From Accumulibacter sp. (GTDB lineage Bacteria; Pseudomonadota; Gammaproteobacteria; Burkholderiales; Rhodocyclaceae), in NCBI GenBank assembly GCA_024235715.1, contig JACKLW010000005.1, forward strand, positions 62,001 to 126,000: a stretch of DNA of 64,000 nucleotides, written 5' to 3'. The position numbers and the translations under genes were made by a program. The first letter of the stretch is position 1, and every line of letters begins with the position of its first letter. Under the pieces are notes generated by a model. That model did no database searches. It worked only from the letters and a program-made list of their open reading frames with translations, and had not been told where the DNA came from. Positions 27,547 to 37,661 of this stretch are shown piece after piece.

Positions 27547-29427
27547 TTACTCCACGAAGCGGCGATTCTCGGCGATGATCCGCTTGAGCACCGCCGCGCT
27601 GGCCTCGACGACCGGCTGCCGCTGATCTCGCGGCAACCGCTTGTCGTGCGCGTCGTAGACATCGTAACGGAAGAACTCGCTGCCCGTGAACGGGAAGACG
27701 AGCTTGGTGTCGCCTTTCTTGATGCCCATGTAATTGTAGTTGCCGAGAACCAGGAAATCCTCGCTGCGGAACAGGTCGCCGGCAAGGGTATAGGCCTGCG
27801 CAGGGGTTGACACACCAAAGTAGGCCATCAAGGTCTGCGGAATCTGCAAATGGGACGTCACGTGCTCAAAGACCTGCGCCTGATAGCCCGGAATGTGCAG
27901 CACCAGCGGCACCCGGATCTGCTCCTCGGGGAAATAGTTGCCGTGTCCGTGCCCCCAGTGGCCGTTTTCCATGAACTCTTCCCCGTGGTCGCCGGTAAAC
28001 AGCACGATGGTGTTGTCGAGTTGCTTGTTCGCCTCGAGGTAGTCCAGGATGCGTCCAAGCTGTGCATCGATGAAGTGCGCCGCGTTGATGTAGCGCATGT
28101 GAATCGCCTCGGCGTTGGTCAGCAGATCAAGCTTGGCGTAGTTCACCTCGCGCAGGTAGTCGGGCCGGATGACCGCCGATTCCGGGAACGTATACGGAGC
28201 GTGCGTAGACTCGAAGAACATGAACAGGAAACGCGGCTTGCCGTCATGATCGTCCGCCAGGTCGGCGAGGATGTGGTCGACGTTCTGCTCGTCGCGCCGC
28301 CAGGGCTCGCCATCGTTCAGCGCCTCCATCAGTGTGCCCGCGGGCATGTCGGCAAAGACGGTATCGTTCAGCTCCGGATAGGTGAAGCTCTGGCTGGTAC
28401 GCAATGAGAAGAGGTAGCCCTTGTCGACCAGCAGGTCGATCAGCACCGGGCGCACCCGCTGCTCCTGGAAACCGTACCAATAGGGCGCGTGCAGCCCGTA
28501 GAACATCGAGAACATGCCCATGCGCGTACGGTTGCCGCCACTGTAGTGACGTTTGAAGCGCATCGATTTCCCGGCAAACGCCCAGAGGTTCGGCGTCACC
28601 TCCTCGTTGAACAGGTCCCAGCGAAAGGATTCAGCGGTCAGCCAGATGATGTTGGGGTGCTTTTCGATCGGCGTCGTGGTGATCGGCTGCAGCGGATAGC
28701 TGATCTTGCCCTTGGCGAGTTTCAGGGTATTGGATTTCTCCGCCGGTGCGATGCCCAGTCGACGCAACAGCGAGGTGGCGCTGGTATTCAGATGAAATGG
28801 CAGTACCGAGGCTGCCTGCAGATAGGATTCCTTGCCGGTGTAGGAACTGAAGGCATAGACACCCTCGGTCACAGACAGTGTCACCAGCAGCAGACCGCCG
28901 AGCCCCAGCGCCATGCGATACGAGGAACGTAAAGCAGGCGACTGCGCCGCCAGGCGGTGCGTCAGCGTGAGCAGCGCGGCCAACGCGATCGCGGCCAACG
29001 CGACCAGTCCAGCGACGGTGTATGTCGTCTGCTCGGTGGCACCCAACGCGGCCAGACCGCCCGGCGTAGTCACCAGGTTCCAGACAAAGGCGTTGATGTG
29101 ATACTCGTAAAGCTTGAACAACTGCAGATCGGTGAACACCACCATCACCACGATCAGGCTGGCAAGCCAGACCAAGCCGTAAACCAGCGCCAACTTCCAA
29201 CGCGGCACGCGGTCGCCGCGAGGGCGCACGACCATTTCGAGAACCTGACCGATGAGGATCACCGGCAACACGAACACCGCCGCATGGGCCAGCGACGAAA
29301 GCGCCGTGAACAGCACGACGCTCGGCTCGAACGCCTCGACAAATTGCCAGTACTGCACCAGCAGCAAGCACAGCAAGACGTACACGACGAGGTAGTAGCG
29401 GCGCAGTGAGCGCTGGGTTTGTGTCAC
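27547..29427 (-). CDS. YejM/PbgA-like membrane sulfatase-fold protein
   Basis: The protein has 626 aa. Five transmembrane segments (about 12-195) are followed by a periplasmic alkaline-phosphatase/sulfatase-fold domain (about 250-600). Family features are PNIIWLTAESFRWD, GGNRTRMGMFSMFYGLHAPYW and FTGDHGEEFMENGHWGHGH. E. coli PbgA/YejM controls lipopolysaccharide synthesis by regulating LpxC turnover through LapB and is essential. Whether this homologue does so is unknown. I chose the GTG at 29427 because TTTTTTGGAGG sits 8 nt before it; a TTG at 29460 is weaker. The gap to panE downstream is 80 bp and includes two copies of CCGGAAGGGAA. Confidence 0.88.
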   Translation of the reverse strand: MTQTQRSLRRYYLVVYVLLCLLLVQYWQFVEAFEPSVVLFTALSSLAHAAVFVLPVILIGQVLEMVVRPRGDRVPRWKLALVYGLVWLASLIVVMVVFTDLQLFKLYEYHINAFVWNLVTTPGGLAALGATEQTTYTVAGLVALAAIALAALLTLTHRLAAQSPALRSSYRMALGLGGLLLVTLSVTEGVYAFSSYTGKESYLQAASVLPFHLNTSATSLLRRLGIAPAEKSNTLKLAKGKISYPLQPITTTPIEKHPNIIWLTAESFRWDLFNEEVTPNLWAFAGKSMRFKRHYSGGNRTRMGMFSMFYGLHAPYWYGFQEQRVRPVLIDLLVDKGYLFSLRTSQSFTYPELNDTVFADMPAGTLMEALNDGEPWRRDEQNVDHILADLADDHDGKPRFLFMFFESTHAPYTFPESAVIRPDYLREVNYAKLDLLTNAEAIHMRYINAAHFIDAQLGRILDYLEANKQLDNTIVLFTGDHGEEFMENGHWGHGHGNYFPEEQIRVPLVLHIPGYQAQVFEHVTSHLQIPQTLMAYFGVSTPAQAYTLAGDLFRSEDFLVLGNYNYMGIKKGDTKLVFPFTGSEFFRYDVYDAHDKRLPRDQRQPVVEASAAVLKRIIAENRRFVE

Positions 29428-29772
29428 CGGAAAACCTCCAAAAAATGCTGGAAGGTGCAATCATGCCGCAGCAAGCTTAAAGCGTCCTGAACAGCGTCAA
29501 GGAAGTGAATCGTTCGCAGCAAGAAGGCATGCGTCGGTCGAGGGGCGTAGCGCCGACCACCTGCCAGCCCGTGGAGTTCATCGCCCTGCGCCGGCAGGCT
29601 TGTCCTCGCGGCCTTGCCCTCGGCTTCGCCGGGTGGTTATCATGGCCTCGCCATCAATCCTGATGGCTGCCCGCAAATGGACGCCCCCCGGCTCTGGCCG
29701 GGGCAAAACGCCGTGTGGCCAGGGCTGACAAGCCTTGACCAGGCCAGGACCCTTCCAAGCAAGGAGTAACCC
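29428..29772. other. Divergent intergenic region, YejM-like / sodC
   Basis: These 345 bp contain a perfect 7-bp hairpin CCCCGGC-TCTG-GCCGGGG (29686-29703) about 70 bp before sodC, and no convincing coding frame. The hairpin has no T-tract in either direction, so it is more likely a regulatory or mRNA-leader structure than a terminator. Confidence 0.4.
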
Positions 29773-30294
29773 ATGAAAGCTTCGCTTGCAGTTGCAGCCT
29801 GTTTGCTCTGTCCCGTTGCCGCCGCCGCTGCCGAGACGACCGTCACCATGAACCTCGTCGACAGCAAAGGGGTCGGGCCTTCCGCAGGAACGGTGCGCAT
29901 CGTTGAAACGCCTTACGGCCTGGCTTTCTATCCAAGCCTCAAGGGCTTGCCACCCGGCCTGCACGGTTTCCATGTGCACCAGAACCCGTCCTGCGCCCCC
30001 GCCGAGAAGGACGGTTCAGCCGTGGCAGCGCTGTCTGCCGGCGGGCATCTGGACCCGAAAGAAAGCAAGCGGCACGCCGAGCCGTGGGCCGACGGCCATC
30101 TTGGCGACCTGCCGGCGCTTTACGTTGCCGCCGACGGCAGCGCCAGCAACCCTGTTCTGGCGCCAAGGCTGAAGCTTGCCGACGTGAGCGATCGTTCGCT
30201 GATGATGCACGCTGGCGGCGACAATCACTCGGATGACCCGGCGCCGCTCGGTGGTGGCGGCGCCCGTGTCGCCTGTGGCGTGATCGGCAAGTAA
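29773..30294 (+). CDS. sodC: Periplasmic Cu-Zn superoxide dismutase
   Basis: The protein has 173 aa with a signal peptide cleaved around residue 20. It destroys superoxide in the periplasm. Copper ligands His67 and His69 are in HGFHVH, zinc-loop histidines in GGHLDP and DGHLGDLP, and the C-terminal copper ligand in [20 protein letters not shown]. The disulfide pair is Cys74 and the Cys in ACGVIG. The start follows CAAGGAGTAACCC. It stands alone and converges with two hydrolase genes. Confidence 0.96.
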   Translation: MKASLAVAACLLCPVAAAAAETTVTMNLVDSKGVGPSAGTVRIVETPYGLAFYPSLKGLPPGLHGFHVHQNPSCAPAEKDGSAVAALSAGGHLDPKESKRHAEPWADGHLGDLPALYVAADGSASNPVLAPRLKLADVSDRSLMMHAGGDNHSDDPAPLGGGGARVACGVIGK

Positions 30295-30361
30295 GGCCGC
30301 AAGCCGGGGAAGGATTCGCTTCCCGCCGCCGCTCCGACAACAGGGCGGCAGCCCTGCCGCG

Positions 30362-31159
30362 TCAGGGACCGCTGACTCGGCCCTGCGCGGCGACCGCCCG
30401 CTGGTCGACGAAGCGGACAATCGCCTCGACAACGGCTCGCTGCTGGTCACGATGCGGTGAATGCCGGCAGTCGGCCAGCCGCAGGAGTTCGACGTCGGGA
30501 GCAGCTTCGGCAATGCACTCGAGCTGGCGCATGGTTGCGTACTCGTCCTGCTCACCCTGGATCGCCAATACCGGGCACCGAATCGCCGGCAGGCGATCGC
30601 GGATGTCCCAGGCACGGAATTCCGGCGATCGCCAGATGTCGTGCCAGGCCCAGAAGACGGCATCCGGGTCACGGTGGTAGCGCCCCAGTTTCTGTCGGCG
30701 TTCGCTGTCGCCATGCGCATACGACTCGGCAGCGCGGGCGATGCCGTCGAGCGCCTGCTGCTCGACGAAGGCGTGCGGGGCCATGGCGACCACACCGGCC
30801 AGCCGCGCCGGCTGCGCTGCGGCGTAGATCAGAGCAATCGACGCGCCATCGCTGTGCCCGATCAACAGTGGCCGCTCGATGGACAGCGCGGCAAGCAGCG
30901 CTGGCAGGCGCTGCAGCGCTTCCTGGTGCAGGTATTCGGGACTGCGTGGTACAGACGACGATGGCGAATGGCCGTGACCGAAACGTGACCAGAGCAGCGT
31001 TCGACAGGCAGTCGCCTGCGCCACCCTTGCCGGGAAGTCGCGCCACAGCGCGACGCTGCCGAGTCCCTCGTGCAGGAAGACCAGTGTCGGCCTGTCCTTT
31101 CGCTGCGCCGCGATGAGAAGGTATTCGAGCCGCTCTCCGTCGACGTCGACGAATGCCAT
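30362..31159 (-). CDS. Alpha/beta hydrolase
   Basis: The protein has 265 aa. The nucleophile elbow is GHSDGAS with Ser103, the oxyanion region is FLHEGLGS, and the terminal His lies in DCRHSPHRDQ. This family includes esterases and C-C bond hydrolases; the substrate is unknown. It starts 3 bp after the stop codon of another alpha/beta hydrolase, so the two form an operon and may act on related substrates. Confidence 0.9.
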   Translation of the reverse strand: MAFVDVDGERLEYLLIAAQRKDRPTLVFLHEGLGSVALWRDFPARVAQATACRTLLWSRFGHGHSPSSSVPRSPEYLHQEALQRLPALLAALSIERPLLIGHSDGASIALIYAAAQPARLAGVVAMAPHAFVEQQALDGIARAAESYAHGDSERRQKLGRYHRDPDAVFWAWHDIWRSPEFRAWDIRDRLPAIRCPVLAIQGEQDEYATMRQLECIAEAAPDVELLRLADCRHSPHRDQQRAVVEAIVRFVDQRAVAAQGRVSGP

Positions 31160-31162
31160 CGC

Positions 31163-32062
31163 TCAGACGGCCAGCAGGAAGTCGCGAACGACCCTGATCT
31201 GCTCGGGATCGAGAAACATCGGCGCGTGTCCGACGCCGGGAACTTCCGCCGTCTGCGGGCGCGGCCCGCGGGCCGCCATCTCCTGCAGCGTCTGCGAGGT
31301 CAGCACTGCCGAATCGGCACCCCGGACGACCAGTGTCGGACAACGAATGGCGTCATAGATCGGCCAGAGGTTGACATCGCCGGAGCTCAGCTCCTGTCGA
31401 AAGGGGTCGCCGATCGCTGGGTCATAGCGCATCTCGAGTCGGCCATCGTCCGCACGCTGCAAGCTGAACTCGGTGAGATGGCGCCACTGTGCATCGCTCA
31501 GCCGGCCAAACGGTTCGCTGACCAGGCGAACGTACTTCTCGGCGTCTTCGTAGGTCTCGAACTTCGGCGCACGCCCGACGTATTCGCCGATCAGTCGCAG
31601 GGAGGCGACGGGAATCAGCGGCCCGACATCGTTGAGCACCAGGCGCGAAATCGGTGAGTCGTCCTGGCTGGCGATCCACATGCCGATCAGGCCGCCCATC
31701 GACGTCCCTAGCCAATGTACCGCCTCAACATCGAGGCGTGCCAGGAGCACCATCAGGTCGCTTACATACTGCGGGAAAGCGTAATGCGACGGGTCGCGCA
31801 GCCAATCGCTGCAGCCACGCCCGACGACGTCCGGGCAGACGACACGATAGTCGGCAGCCATCGCCCGGGCCAGGTCATCGAAATCACGCCCGTTGCGCGT
31901 CAGGCCATGCACGCACACCAGCACGTTCGGATTGTCACGCTCGCCCCACTCGCTGTAGGCCATGCGATGCAGACCGGCAGGCGAAACGCAGCGCACTGCA
32001 CGTTCAACGAGTCCAGGCGTCGTTCCGCTCAGCCAGCGCGACAGCTCTGCGCCCACGTTCAT
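31163..32062 (-). CDS. Alpha/beta hydrolase
   Basis: The protein has 299 aa. HGLTRNGRDFDDLA is the oxyanion/cap entry region, GTSMGG with Ser121 is the nucleophile elbow, Asp occurs in VVRGADSAVL, and the catalytic His in GVGHAPMF. The pattern resembles the MhpC/dehalogenase-like branch, but no substrate can be assigned. ATG 32062 is preceded by GGGAGG at 8 nt. It is the first gene of a two-hydrolase operon. Confidence 0.9.
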   Translation of the reverse strand: MNVGAELSRWLSGTTPGLVERAVRCVSPAGLHRMAYSEWGERDNPNVLVCVHGLTRNGRDFDDLARAMAADYRVVCPDVVGRGCSDWLRDPSHYAFPQYVSDLMVLLARLDVEAVHWLGTSMGGLIGMWIASQDDSPISRLVLNDVGPLIPVASLRLIGEYVGRAPKFETYEDAEKYVRLVSEPFGRLSDAQWRHLTEFSLQRADDGRLEMRYDPAIGDPFRQELSSGDVNLWPIYDAIRCPTLVVRGADSAVLTSQTLQEMAARGPRPQTAEVPGVGHAPMFLDPEQIRVVRDFLLAV

Positions 32063-32449
32063 CTCGAAAACCTCCCTGCAAGTTCCGTTCTTCTCATCGC
32101 GGCTGATCGGCAAACCGGCGCCGGCACCAGCCGTCGACCCGGGCGAACCCGGTGCGCATGCCGCGATTGCCTGCGGCAGCCCGCCGTCCATACCTGCGGC
32201 GTTCCTGAACCGTCGGGCGGTGGCCGCGACACGAGGCCGAGACTCTAGCACAGGCCTTCACTGCGCATCGAAAACGCAGCGCAGCAGGCAGGTCACGCCG
32301 AACCACATCCTCTGGCGGCAGCAACGAGCCGCCCTCCGCTACGACGAGAGAAGAGCCGACCAGGTGCGGTACGGACCACGGCGACGCGCCGGAGTGTGTC
32401 AGTTTTGCATCATTCACGGCGACCAAGCGGTACCGGTGTCGAAACCGTG

Positions 32450-32480
32450 TTGACAAGCCCTCCGGGACATGGAAGACAAT
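32450..32480 (+). promoter_or_regulatory. Candidate sigma-70 promoter for the 85-aa gene
   Basis: A consensus -35 TTGACA at 32450-32455 is followed after 19 bp by GACAAT (32475-32480), a four-of-six -10. The spacing is longer than optimal, which would suit an activated promoter. Confidence 0.35.
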
Positions 32481-32586
32481 AACTCCAGCTTACATTACGT
32501 TAGCTCGCATAGTTAAAGTCGTTTATCACTATAGTCCGTCGCAAGCTCGTGCAGCCCAGCACAACCATCGCTTCAAGAACCACGCC

Positions 32587-32600
32587 GTAACGGCCGTTAC
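32587..32600. promoter_or_regulatory. Perfect 14-bp palindrome, possible operator
   Basis: GTAACGGCCGTTAC is identical on both strands. It lies between the candidate promoter and the start codon of the 85-aa gene, a typical repressor-site position. The binding protein is unknown. Confidence 0.4.
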
Positions 32601-32656
32601 CGATATATCAGTCGAGCGGCCGCGGCCAGCACCACTCTCCTCAAGGAGCGAAAAGC

Positions 32657-32914
32657 ATGGAAATCTCAAGCAACCCCGCACTGCGCGCATTTCGCGGCAT
32701 GGTAGCTCACTTTTCGAAAGCGGATTTCTCGGAAACGGAATTCCTCCGCCAGCAGGTTGCCGTCATCGAAGCGTATGTAGAACGCTTCCCCTCGGAAGAG
32801 CGCGACATCCGCGCGCTGGCCTGGATCGAAGCCAATGCCGGGCAATTTCGGCAGCAGTGGCAGATGCAGGCGAGGGCGGGAAGACGGCACCCACACTTCA
32901 CTCTCTGGGGCTAG
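32657..32914 (+). CDS. Small hypothetical protein (85 aa)
   Basis: I do not recognise a family. The protein is soluble and mostly helical, rich in Phe, Glu and Arg, without signal peptide or membrane span. Coding is supported by a strong ribosome site (CAAGGAGCGAAAAGC before ATG) and an elaborate upstream region. The C-terminus is basic (ARAGRRHP). It converges with comEC, from which it is separated by 119 bp. Confidence 0.65.
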   Translation: MEISSNPALRAFRGMVAHFSKADFSETEFLRQQVAVIEAYVERFPSEERDIRALAWIEANAGQFRQQWQMQARAGRRHPHFTLWG

Positions 32915-33033
32915 CGTTCTTTCCTGGTGACCCAAACAAGGCGCATGCTGAACGCTCATCCAGAAGCACGGCGCCTTCGCCACGACCAGCAGAAATATGC
33001 CATTGGCAGCATGAACGCCGGCGACAACTGTCC

Positions 33034-35379
33034 TTACCAGTACCCTGATCCCGCCGCCACGTCTTCCTGCCAGTAGCGGCGGTACGCCGCCCGCTGCGAA
33101 GAGACAGACAGCCCGTCGGCCAGATCAATGCGCAGCGCACCGTCGACATCTGTGCGCCACAACCGGCTGCCGGCGTAGCGCGCGACGACATCCGGTCGTG
33201 GATGCTGATAGCGGTTGCGGTAGCCAACAGGAATGATCACCTCACGAGCGCCGACAGCAGCGATGAACGCGGCGGTCGACGACGTCGCGCTGCCATGGTG
33301 CGGCACCAGCAGGACGTCGCTGCGCAGCCGCGCCGACTCGCGAGCAAGCAAAGCCTGCTCGTCGCGTGCTTCGATATCGGAAGTCAGCAGGACGCTGCCG
33401 AAAGCGTTTTCAACCCGCAGCACGCAGCTCATGTTGTTGCTCCTCACGCCCTCCCGGTCGTAGTCGGCGGCCAGGGGATGCAGGATCGTGAAACGAACGC
33501 CGTCCCACACCCAGGTCTGACCGGCGACGCAGCGCTCACCGGCCAGTTCGGGCAGCGAACTCAGCGTTCTGGCGATCGGCAGCGCCTCCTGGATGGCGGT
33601 GACGCCGCCCGCATGATCCTTGTCGCTATGGGTGACGATCAGCGTATCGATGTGCTCGACGCCGATCGCGCGCAGATAGGGGACGACGATGCGCTCGCCA
33701 GCGTCCGAGTCGGCGCCGTACAGCGGCCCGGTATCGTAGAGCAGCGTACGCCCGGCAGTGCGCACGACCACCGCCAGACCCTGGCCGACGTCGAGCACGT
33801 CAAGCCAGGCGTCGCCGGTCGGCGGCCGCGCGGCCGGCCAGAACAACGCCGGCAAGAGCAGGCACGAACCCAGCCAGCGTGCCGGAAAGCCGCGCGGCAG
33901 CAGCAGCCAGAGCACGCCGAGAACGGCCAGCAGCGTCACCGGCAGCGGCGGCGCCGGCTGCTGCCACAATGGCCAGCGCGCAAGCCACTCCAGAAAGACC
34001 ATCAGCGCGGAAAGCAGCCAATGGTCAAGCGCCAGCAGCGGTGGCCAGGAAAACACCGCAAACAGCAGGGCGAGCGGCGTGATCATGAAGCTGACGACGG
34101 GAATGGCCAGGGCGTTGGCCAGTGGCGAAACCAGCGAGAACTGCTGGAACAGGAACAGCAGCAGTGGCAGCGTGCCGACGGTCACCGCCCACTGTGCGGA
34201 ACCCCAGCGAGCAAGCATCGCTTGCCAGCCGCGCTGCATGCCGAGCCGCGCCGTACCGACCAGAAAGAGCAGTCCGACGGCGGCGAACGAAAGCCAAAAG
34301 CCCGGTGCAAGCACCGCCCAGGGATCGAGCAGAAGCACCAGCAACAGCGCCAGCAACAAACTGCGACTGACGCCGAGGTTGCGACCCGACCACAGCGCCA
34401 GCGCCACCACGGTCAACATGTAGAGCGTGCGCTGCGTCGGCACCGCAAAGCCGGCGAGCAGCGCGTAGGCGAAAGCGGCCAGCCAGCCAGCGGCGATCGC
34501 CGCTTTCGGCGCCGGCAGCAGCAGCATCAATCCTTCACTGCGCCGCCACAGCCAGCCGACCAGGGCGGCAAACAGCGCGGCAACCATGGTCACATGCAAG
34601 CCGGATATCGACATCAGATGCGTCACACCGGTCTGCCGGAAGACACGCCACTGCTCGCTCGAAATGCCCTGCTGATCGCCGATTGCCAGGGCCGCAAGGA
34701 TTCCGACGTAGGGCGCCTGCGCGGGCAAGGCCGCGACGAATGATCGCCGGATCCGCTCGCGCAGGCGCTCGATCGCGTAGGCCAGGCCGGGGACGAAGTC
34801 ATCGAGCCTTCGCACCAGCGCCTGCGGGCGCACATAGCCGGTCGCCCTGATGCCGCGCTCGAACAGCCAGGCCTCGTAATCGAAGCCATGCGCGTTGGCG
34901 TTGCCGTGCGGTCGCTTCAGGCGAACGGTGAAACGCCAGCGTTCGGCCGGACGAACAAGCTGCGCTGGCCGCCAGTCCTGGTCAGCCCGGCCGTGATACC
35001 AGGAGAGCATGACGCGCCTTGGCAAGACCGCGTCCGGCGGGTCCACCGACTCGACGGCAAACGCGAAGCGTTGGCCATGTTCGAAGCGTTGTGGCAGGCC
35101 GGCAACCACGCCGACCACCTGTACGTCACGACCCTCCCATGCCACCGGCAGGCGATCCTGCAAACGCCGTTCGGCGAGCAGCGCCGCCCAGGCCACACCC
35201 AGCGCTGCGCAGACCAGCACCGACAGCATGCGTTTCGCAAGCTGCCGCTGCGACTGCAGCCAGAACAGCAGCAAGGGCGCGCCGAGCAACAGCGCGAGGA
35301 CCAGCGAGAAGGCCGGCAGGTCTGCCTGTGTCTGCAGGAAGCCGACGCCGATGGCGAAGGCGAGGATGTTGAGGCGCAT
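33034..35379 (-). CDS. comEC: ComEC/Rec2-family DNA uptake channel protein
   Basis: The protein has 781 aa. An N-terminal soluble OB-like region and membrane segments surround the Competence domain (about 220-490, with LAIGDQQGISSEQWRVFRQTGVTHLMSIS-type sequence), and a C-terminal metallo-beta-lactamase domain (about 525-760) has HSDKDHAGG and LLVPHHGSATSS. ComEC carries single-stranded DNA through the inner membrane in natural transformation; the lactamase-like domain probably degrades the other strand. Other competence genes are not in this window. Length fits the family and no break is seen, so the protein is probably functional. Confidence 0.95.
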   Translation of the reverse strand: MRLNILAFAIGVGFLQTQADLPAFSLVLALLLGAPLLLFWLQSQRQLAKRMLSVLVCAALGVAWAALLAERRLQDRLPVAWEGRDVQVVGVVAGLPQRFEHGQRFAFAVESVDPPDAVLPRRVMLSWYHGRADQDWRPAQLVRPAERWRFTVRLKRPHGNANAHGFDYEAWLFERGIRATGYVRPQALVRRLDDFVPGLAYAIERLRERIRRSFVAALPAQAPYVGILAALAIGDQQGISSEQWRVFRQTGVTHLMSISGLHVTMVAALFAALVGWLWRRSEGLMLLLPAPKAAIAAGWLAAFAYALLAGFAVPTQRTLYMLTVVALALWSGRNLGVSRSLLLALLLVLLLDPWAVLAPGFWLSFAAVGLLFLVGTARLGMQRGWQAMLARWGSAQWAVTVGTLPLLLFLFQQFSLVSPLANALAIPVVSFMITPLALLFAVFSWPPLLALDHWLLSALMVFLEWLARWPLWQQPAPPLPVTLLAVLGVLWLLLPRGFPARWLGSCLLLPALFWPAARPPTGDAWLDVLDVGQGLAVVVRTAGRTLLYDTGPLYGADSDAGERIVVPYLRAIGVEHIDTLIVTHSDKDHAGGVTAIQEALPIARTLSSLPELAGERCVAGQTWVWDGVRFTILHPLAADYDREGVRSNNMSCVLRVENAFGSVLLTSDIEARDEQALLARESARLRSDVLLVPHHGSATSSTAAFIAAVGAREVIIPVGYRNRYQHPRPDVVARYAGSRLWRTDVDGALRIDLADGLSVSSQRAAYRRYWQEDVAAGSGYW

Positions 35380-35561
35380 GCTGCATTAGAACGGAAAAAA
35401 ACGCTCGCGCGCTCACTTCCTGTCAAGCGGCGGGACGGCCCGCACGCGACGGTGCAGCGCTCTTGATGGCAACCGCAGCCGACCGATCCTGGCGGGAAAC
35501 CGCCGGCATCCGGCCTCGGCCAGATGACGTCCGTGCGCTGCGGGGCGCTGCCGAGCGCAAA

Positions 35562-37583
35562 TCAGCCCAGCTTGAAGTGGCTCAGCTCGGCCTCCAGCCC
35601 CTGCGAGAGACGCTCGAGTTGCGCCGCGGTACCGGCGTTGCCGGCAACTGCGGCGCAATTTTCCTCAGCCATGCGGGCGACCCGCTCGACGTTCTGGGCA
35701 ATCTCGGCACTGGCGACGCTTTGCTCGCTCAGGGCGCTCGAGATGTGCGCAACGCTGTCCACCACCTGGCGCGCGTTGCCCCCGATCTCGGCGATCGATT
35801 CGCCGGCCTGGGTTGCCAGTGCAACGCCGGCGGTGACGCGGCTTACTCCGAGCTGCATGCTCGCCACCGCATCGCGTGCGCCAGTCTGTATGGCGCCAAT
35901 CATGTTCGAAATCTCTTGCGTTGAACGGGTCGTGCGCTCGGCCAGCTTGCGAACTTCGTCGGCCACCACCGCGAAGCCGCGGCCCGACTCGCCGGCACGC
36001 GCCGCCTCGATGGCGGCATTTAGCGCCAGCAGATTGGTCTGATCAGCGATTTCCTTGATCACATTGACGATCGCCGAGATCTTTTCGGAGCGTCCGCCGA
36101 GTTCGCCGATGACCGACGCCGAATGCTTCACCACTTCGGCAATACGTTCGATCTCCTGGACGACGTCGCCAACCACCCGGCTGCCCTCGGCCGACAGGTC
36201 GCCGGCGCGGCTGGACAACCGGTTCGCGTCCTGAGCGTTGGCGGAGAGGTTCTCGATTCCCGCCGTCATCTCTTCGATCGCCGCCGCCATGGCCGATGCC
36301 GCAGCGCTTTGTTGCTCGCTGCTGTGGGTGATGTGCCCGGTCGATTCGGCGAGATCCCTGGTTGCGTTGAGTACCTCGCCGGCGCTGCGCTGGACTTTCT
36401 GGATCAGCGTGCGGAAGGCTTCGCTCATTTCGTTCAGGCTGTCGCCGACGAGCTTCAGTTCATCACCGGTACCCAGATCGACGGAAACTCCCAGATCGCC
36501 GGTAGCGATCGTTCGCGCGTTCGCTGCCAGGCGCCGGATGCTGCCGATGGTCGCGTAATAGAGCCCGATCGACACGTAGGCGTAGATCATCAGGATCAGA
36601 GCGGCGACGGCGATACTGATGCTCAGGTCGCGCTGCGCGCGGACGATGCGCTGCTGCAGGATCTGTTCCAGCGTCGGGAACAGGCTCTCGAACATTTCCT
36701 TGTAGCCCTTCTCGATGGCCCGGGTGGTGACCGCGAAGTAGACGGCCGGGAGGGTCTGGTAGCGTTCCGAGAGGATATCGTCGGTGATCAGCGAAGTGAA
36801 TTTTTCGCCCGCGGCCGCCATGTCCTTCGCTGCCGCGTCGAGCGCCGACTGCAAGCCGGGATTGTAGTGCGAGGTCTTCGCCAGATTGCGGCGCAGACCG
36901 TCAATCGCGGCGTTGAGTCGGGCCAGCAACGCCGCCAGCTCGACCTGCTGCGGCAGGGCCAGCGGCTCCTTCCTGCTCAGCACGCCGGTGCCGAGGGCCC
37001 GCAAGCGCCCCATGCTCTCGAGCGCCACCGGCAATTCATCGAGCAGCGTATCGATCAGGTAACTGGAGTCGATGTCGGGATCGTTGGTCAGGGCGTTCTG
37101 ATCGGCGATGTCGCCCTGCAGGTTGACCAGCTCGTCGATCAGACCGGTGTGCTTCGCGAAGTTCTCGCGCACCGCGAGTTTGAGGCCTTCCTTCTGGATC
37201 GATGCCCAGCCGGCGAGCAGCGCCTTCCAGGAATCGCTCGCCGCCAGCTGTGGCAGCAGCGCCGCTTCGACGGCCTTCACCGCCTCGATGACATCCTTTT
37301 CCCTGGCAGCGCGCCGGTACTCCATCCTCTCGTCGCCGTTGAGCACACCCGACGAGAGCCCGCGATGGACCTGCAGGTGCTGTACCAGGGCGGCGATCGG
37401 CTTGATCATTTCCAGACTGACGAGCTCGCGCTGCGAATTCGCAATCACCCGCTGCTCGGCGCGATAGAGGTTCACCGCCAGAACCGAGATGGCAACCAGC
37501 GCCAACAGCCCCATGACGGCAAACTTGCTGGTGTAGCCAAGACGGTTGAGTAGCGCGATTGCCGGGGCAAACAGGGTCTGCAT
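35562..37583 (-). CDS. Methyl-accepting chemotaxis protein with NIT-like sensor
   Basis: The protein has 673 aa. The first transmembrane helix (about 20-42) is followed by a large helical periplasmic region (about 43-330) whose [17 protein letters not shown] resembles nitrate/nitrite-sensing NIT domains. A second transmembrane helix (about 325-350), a HAMP domain and a signalling domain follow. The kinase-control hairpin is present in canonical form ([20 protein letters not shown]). ATG 37583 is used; the TTG two codons earlier is less likely. No C-terminal CheR-docking pentapeptide is visible. No other chemotaxis genes are nearby. The 182-bp gap to comEC ends in a T-rich run at 35394-35402. 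Confidence 0.9.
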   Translation of the reverse strand: MQTLFAPAIALLNRLGYTSKFAVMGLLALVAISVLAVNLYRAEQRVIANSQRELVSLEMIKPIAALVQHLQVHRGLSSGVLNGDERMEYRRAAREKDVIEAVKAVEAALLPQLAASDSWKALLAGWASIQKEGLKLAVRENFAKHTGLIDELVNLQGDIADQNALTNDPDIDSSYLIDTLLDELPVALESMGRLRALGTGVLSRKEPLALPQQVELAALLARLNAAIDGLRRNLAKTSHYNPGLQSALDAAAKDMAAAGEKFTSLITDDILSERYQTLPAVYFAVTTRAIEKGYKEMFESLFPTLEQILQQRIVRAQRDLSISIAVAALILMIYAYVSIGLYYATIGSIRRLAANARTIATGDLGVSVDLGTGDELKLVGDSLNEMSEAFRTLIQKVQRSAGEVLNATRDLAESTGHITHSSEQQSAAASAMAAAIEEMTAGIENLSANAQDANRLSSRAGDLSAEGSRVVGDVVQEIERIAEVVKHSASVIGELGGRSEKISAIVNVIKEIADQTNLLALNAAIEAARAGESGRGFAVVADEVRKLAERTTRSTQEISNMIGAIQTGARDAVASMQLGVSRVTAGVALATQAGESIAEIGGNARQVVDSVAHISSALSEQSVASAEIAQNVERVARMAEENCAAVAGNAGTAAQLERLSQGLEAELSHFKLG

Positions 37584-37661
37584 GTGCAATGGTCTCCAGA
37601 TGGTGCCGCAGTGCCGTTAACGGCAGTGCGCGGCGTAACTTGAGACGCGGCCCCGACGGTC

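Larger units (their letters stand above)
32063..32656. other. 594-bp divergent non-coding region with palindrome
   Basis: No plausible gene is visible. The half near 32657 is unusually AT-rich for this genome (about 32395-32560). It carries a -35 box TTGACA (32450-32455) with a GACAAT -10 at a long 19-bp spacing, and a perfect 14-bp palindrome GTAACGGCCGTTAC (32587-32600) 56 bp before the next start codon. These suggest a regulated promoter for the 85-aa gene. Confidence 0.5.

Noticed and set aside
29686-29703. Hairpin before sodC as a Rho-independent terminator
   Set aside because: No T-tract follows it on either strand.
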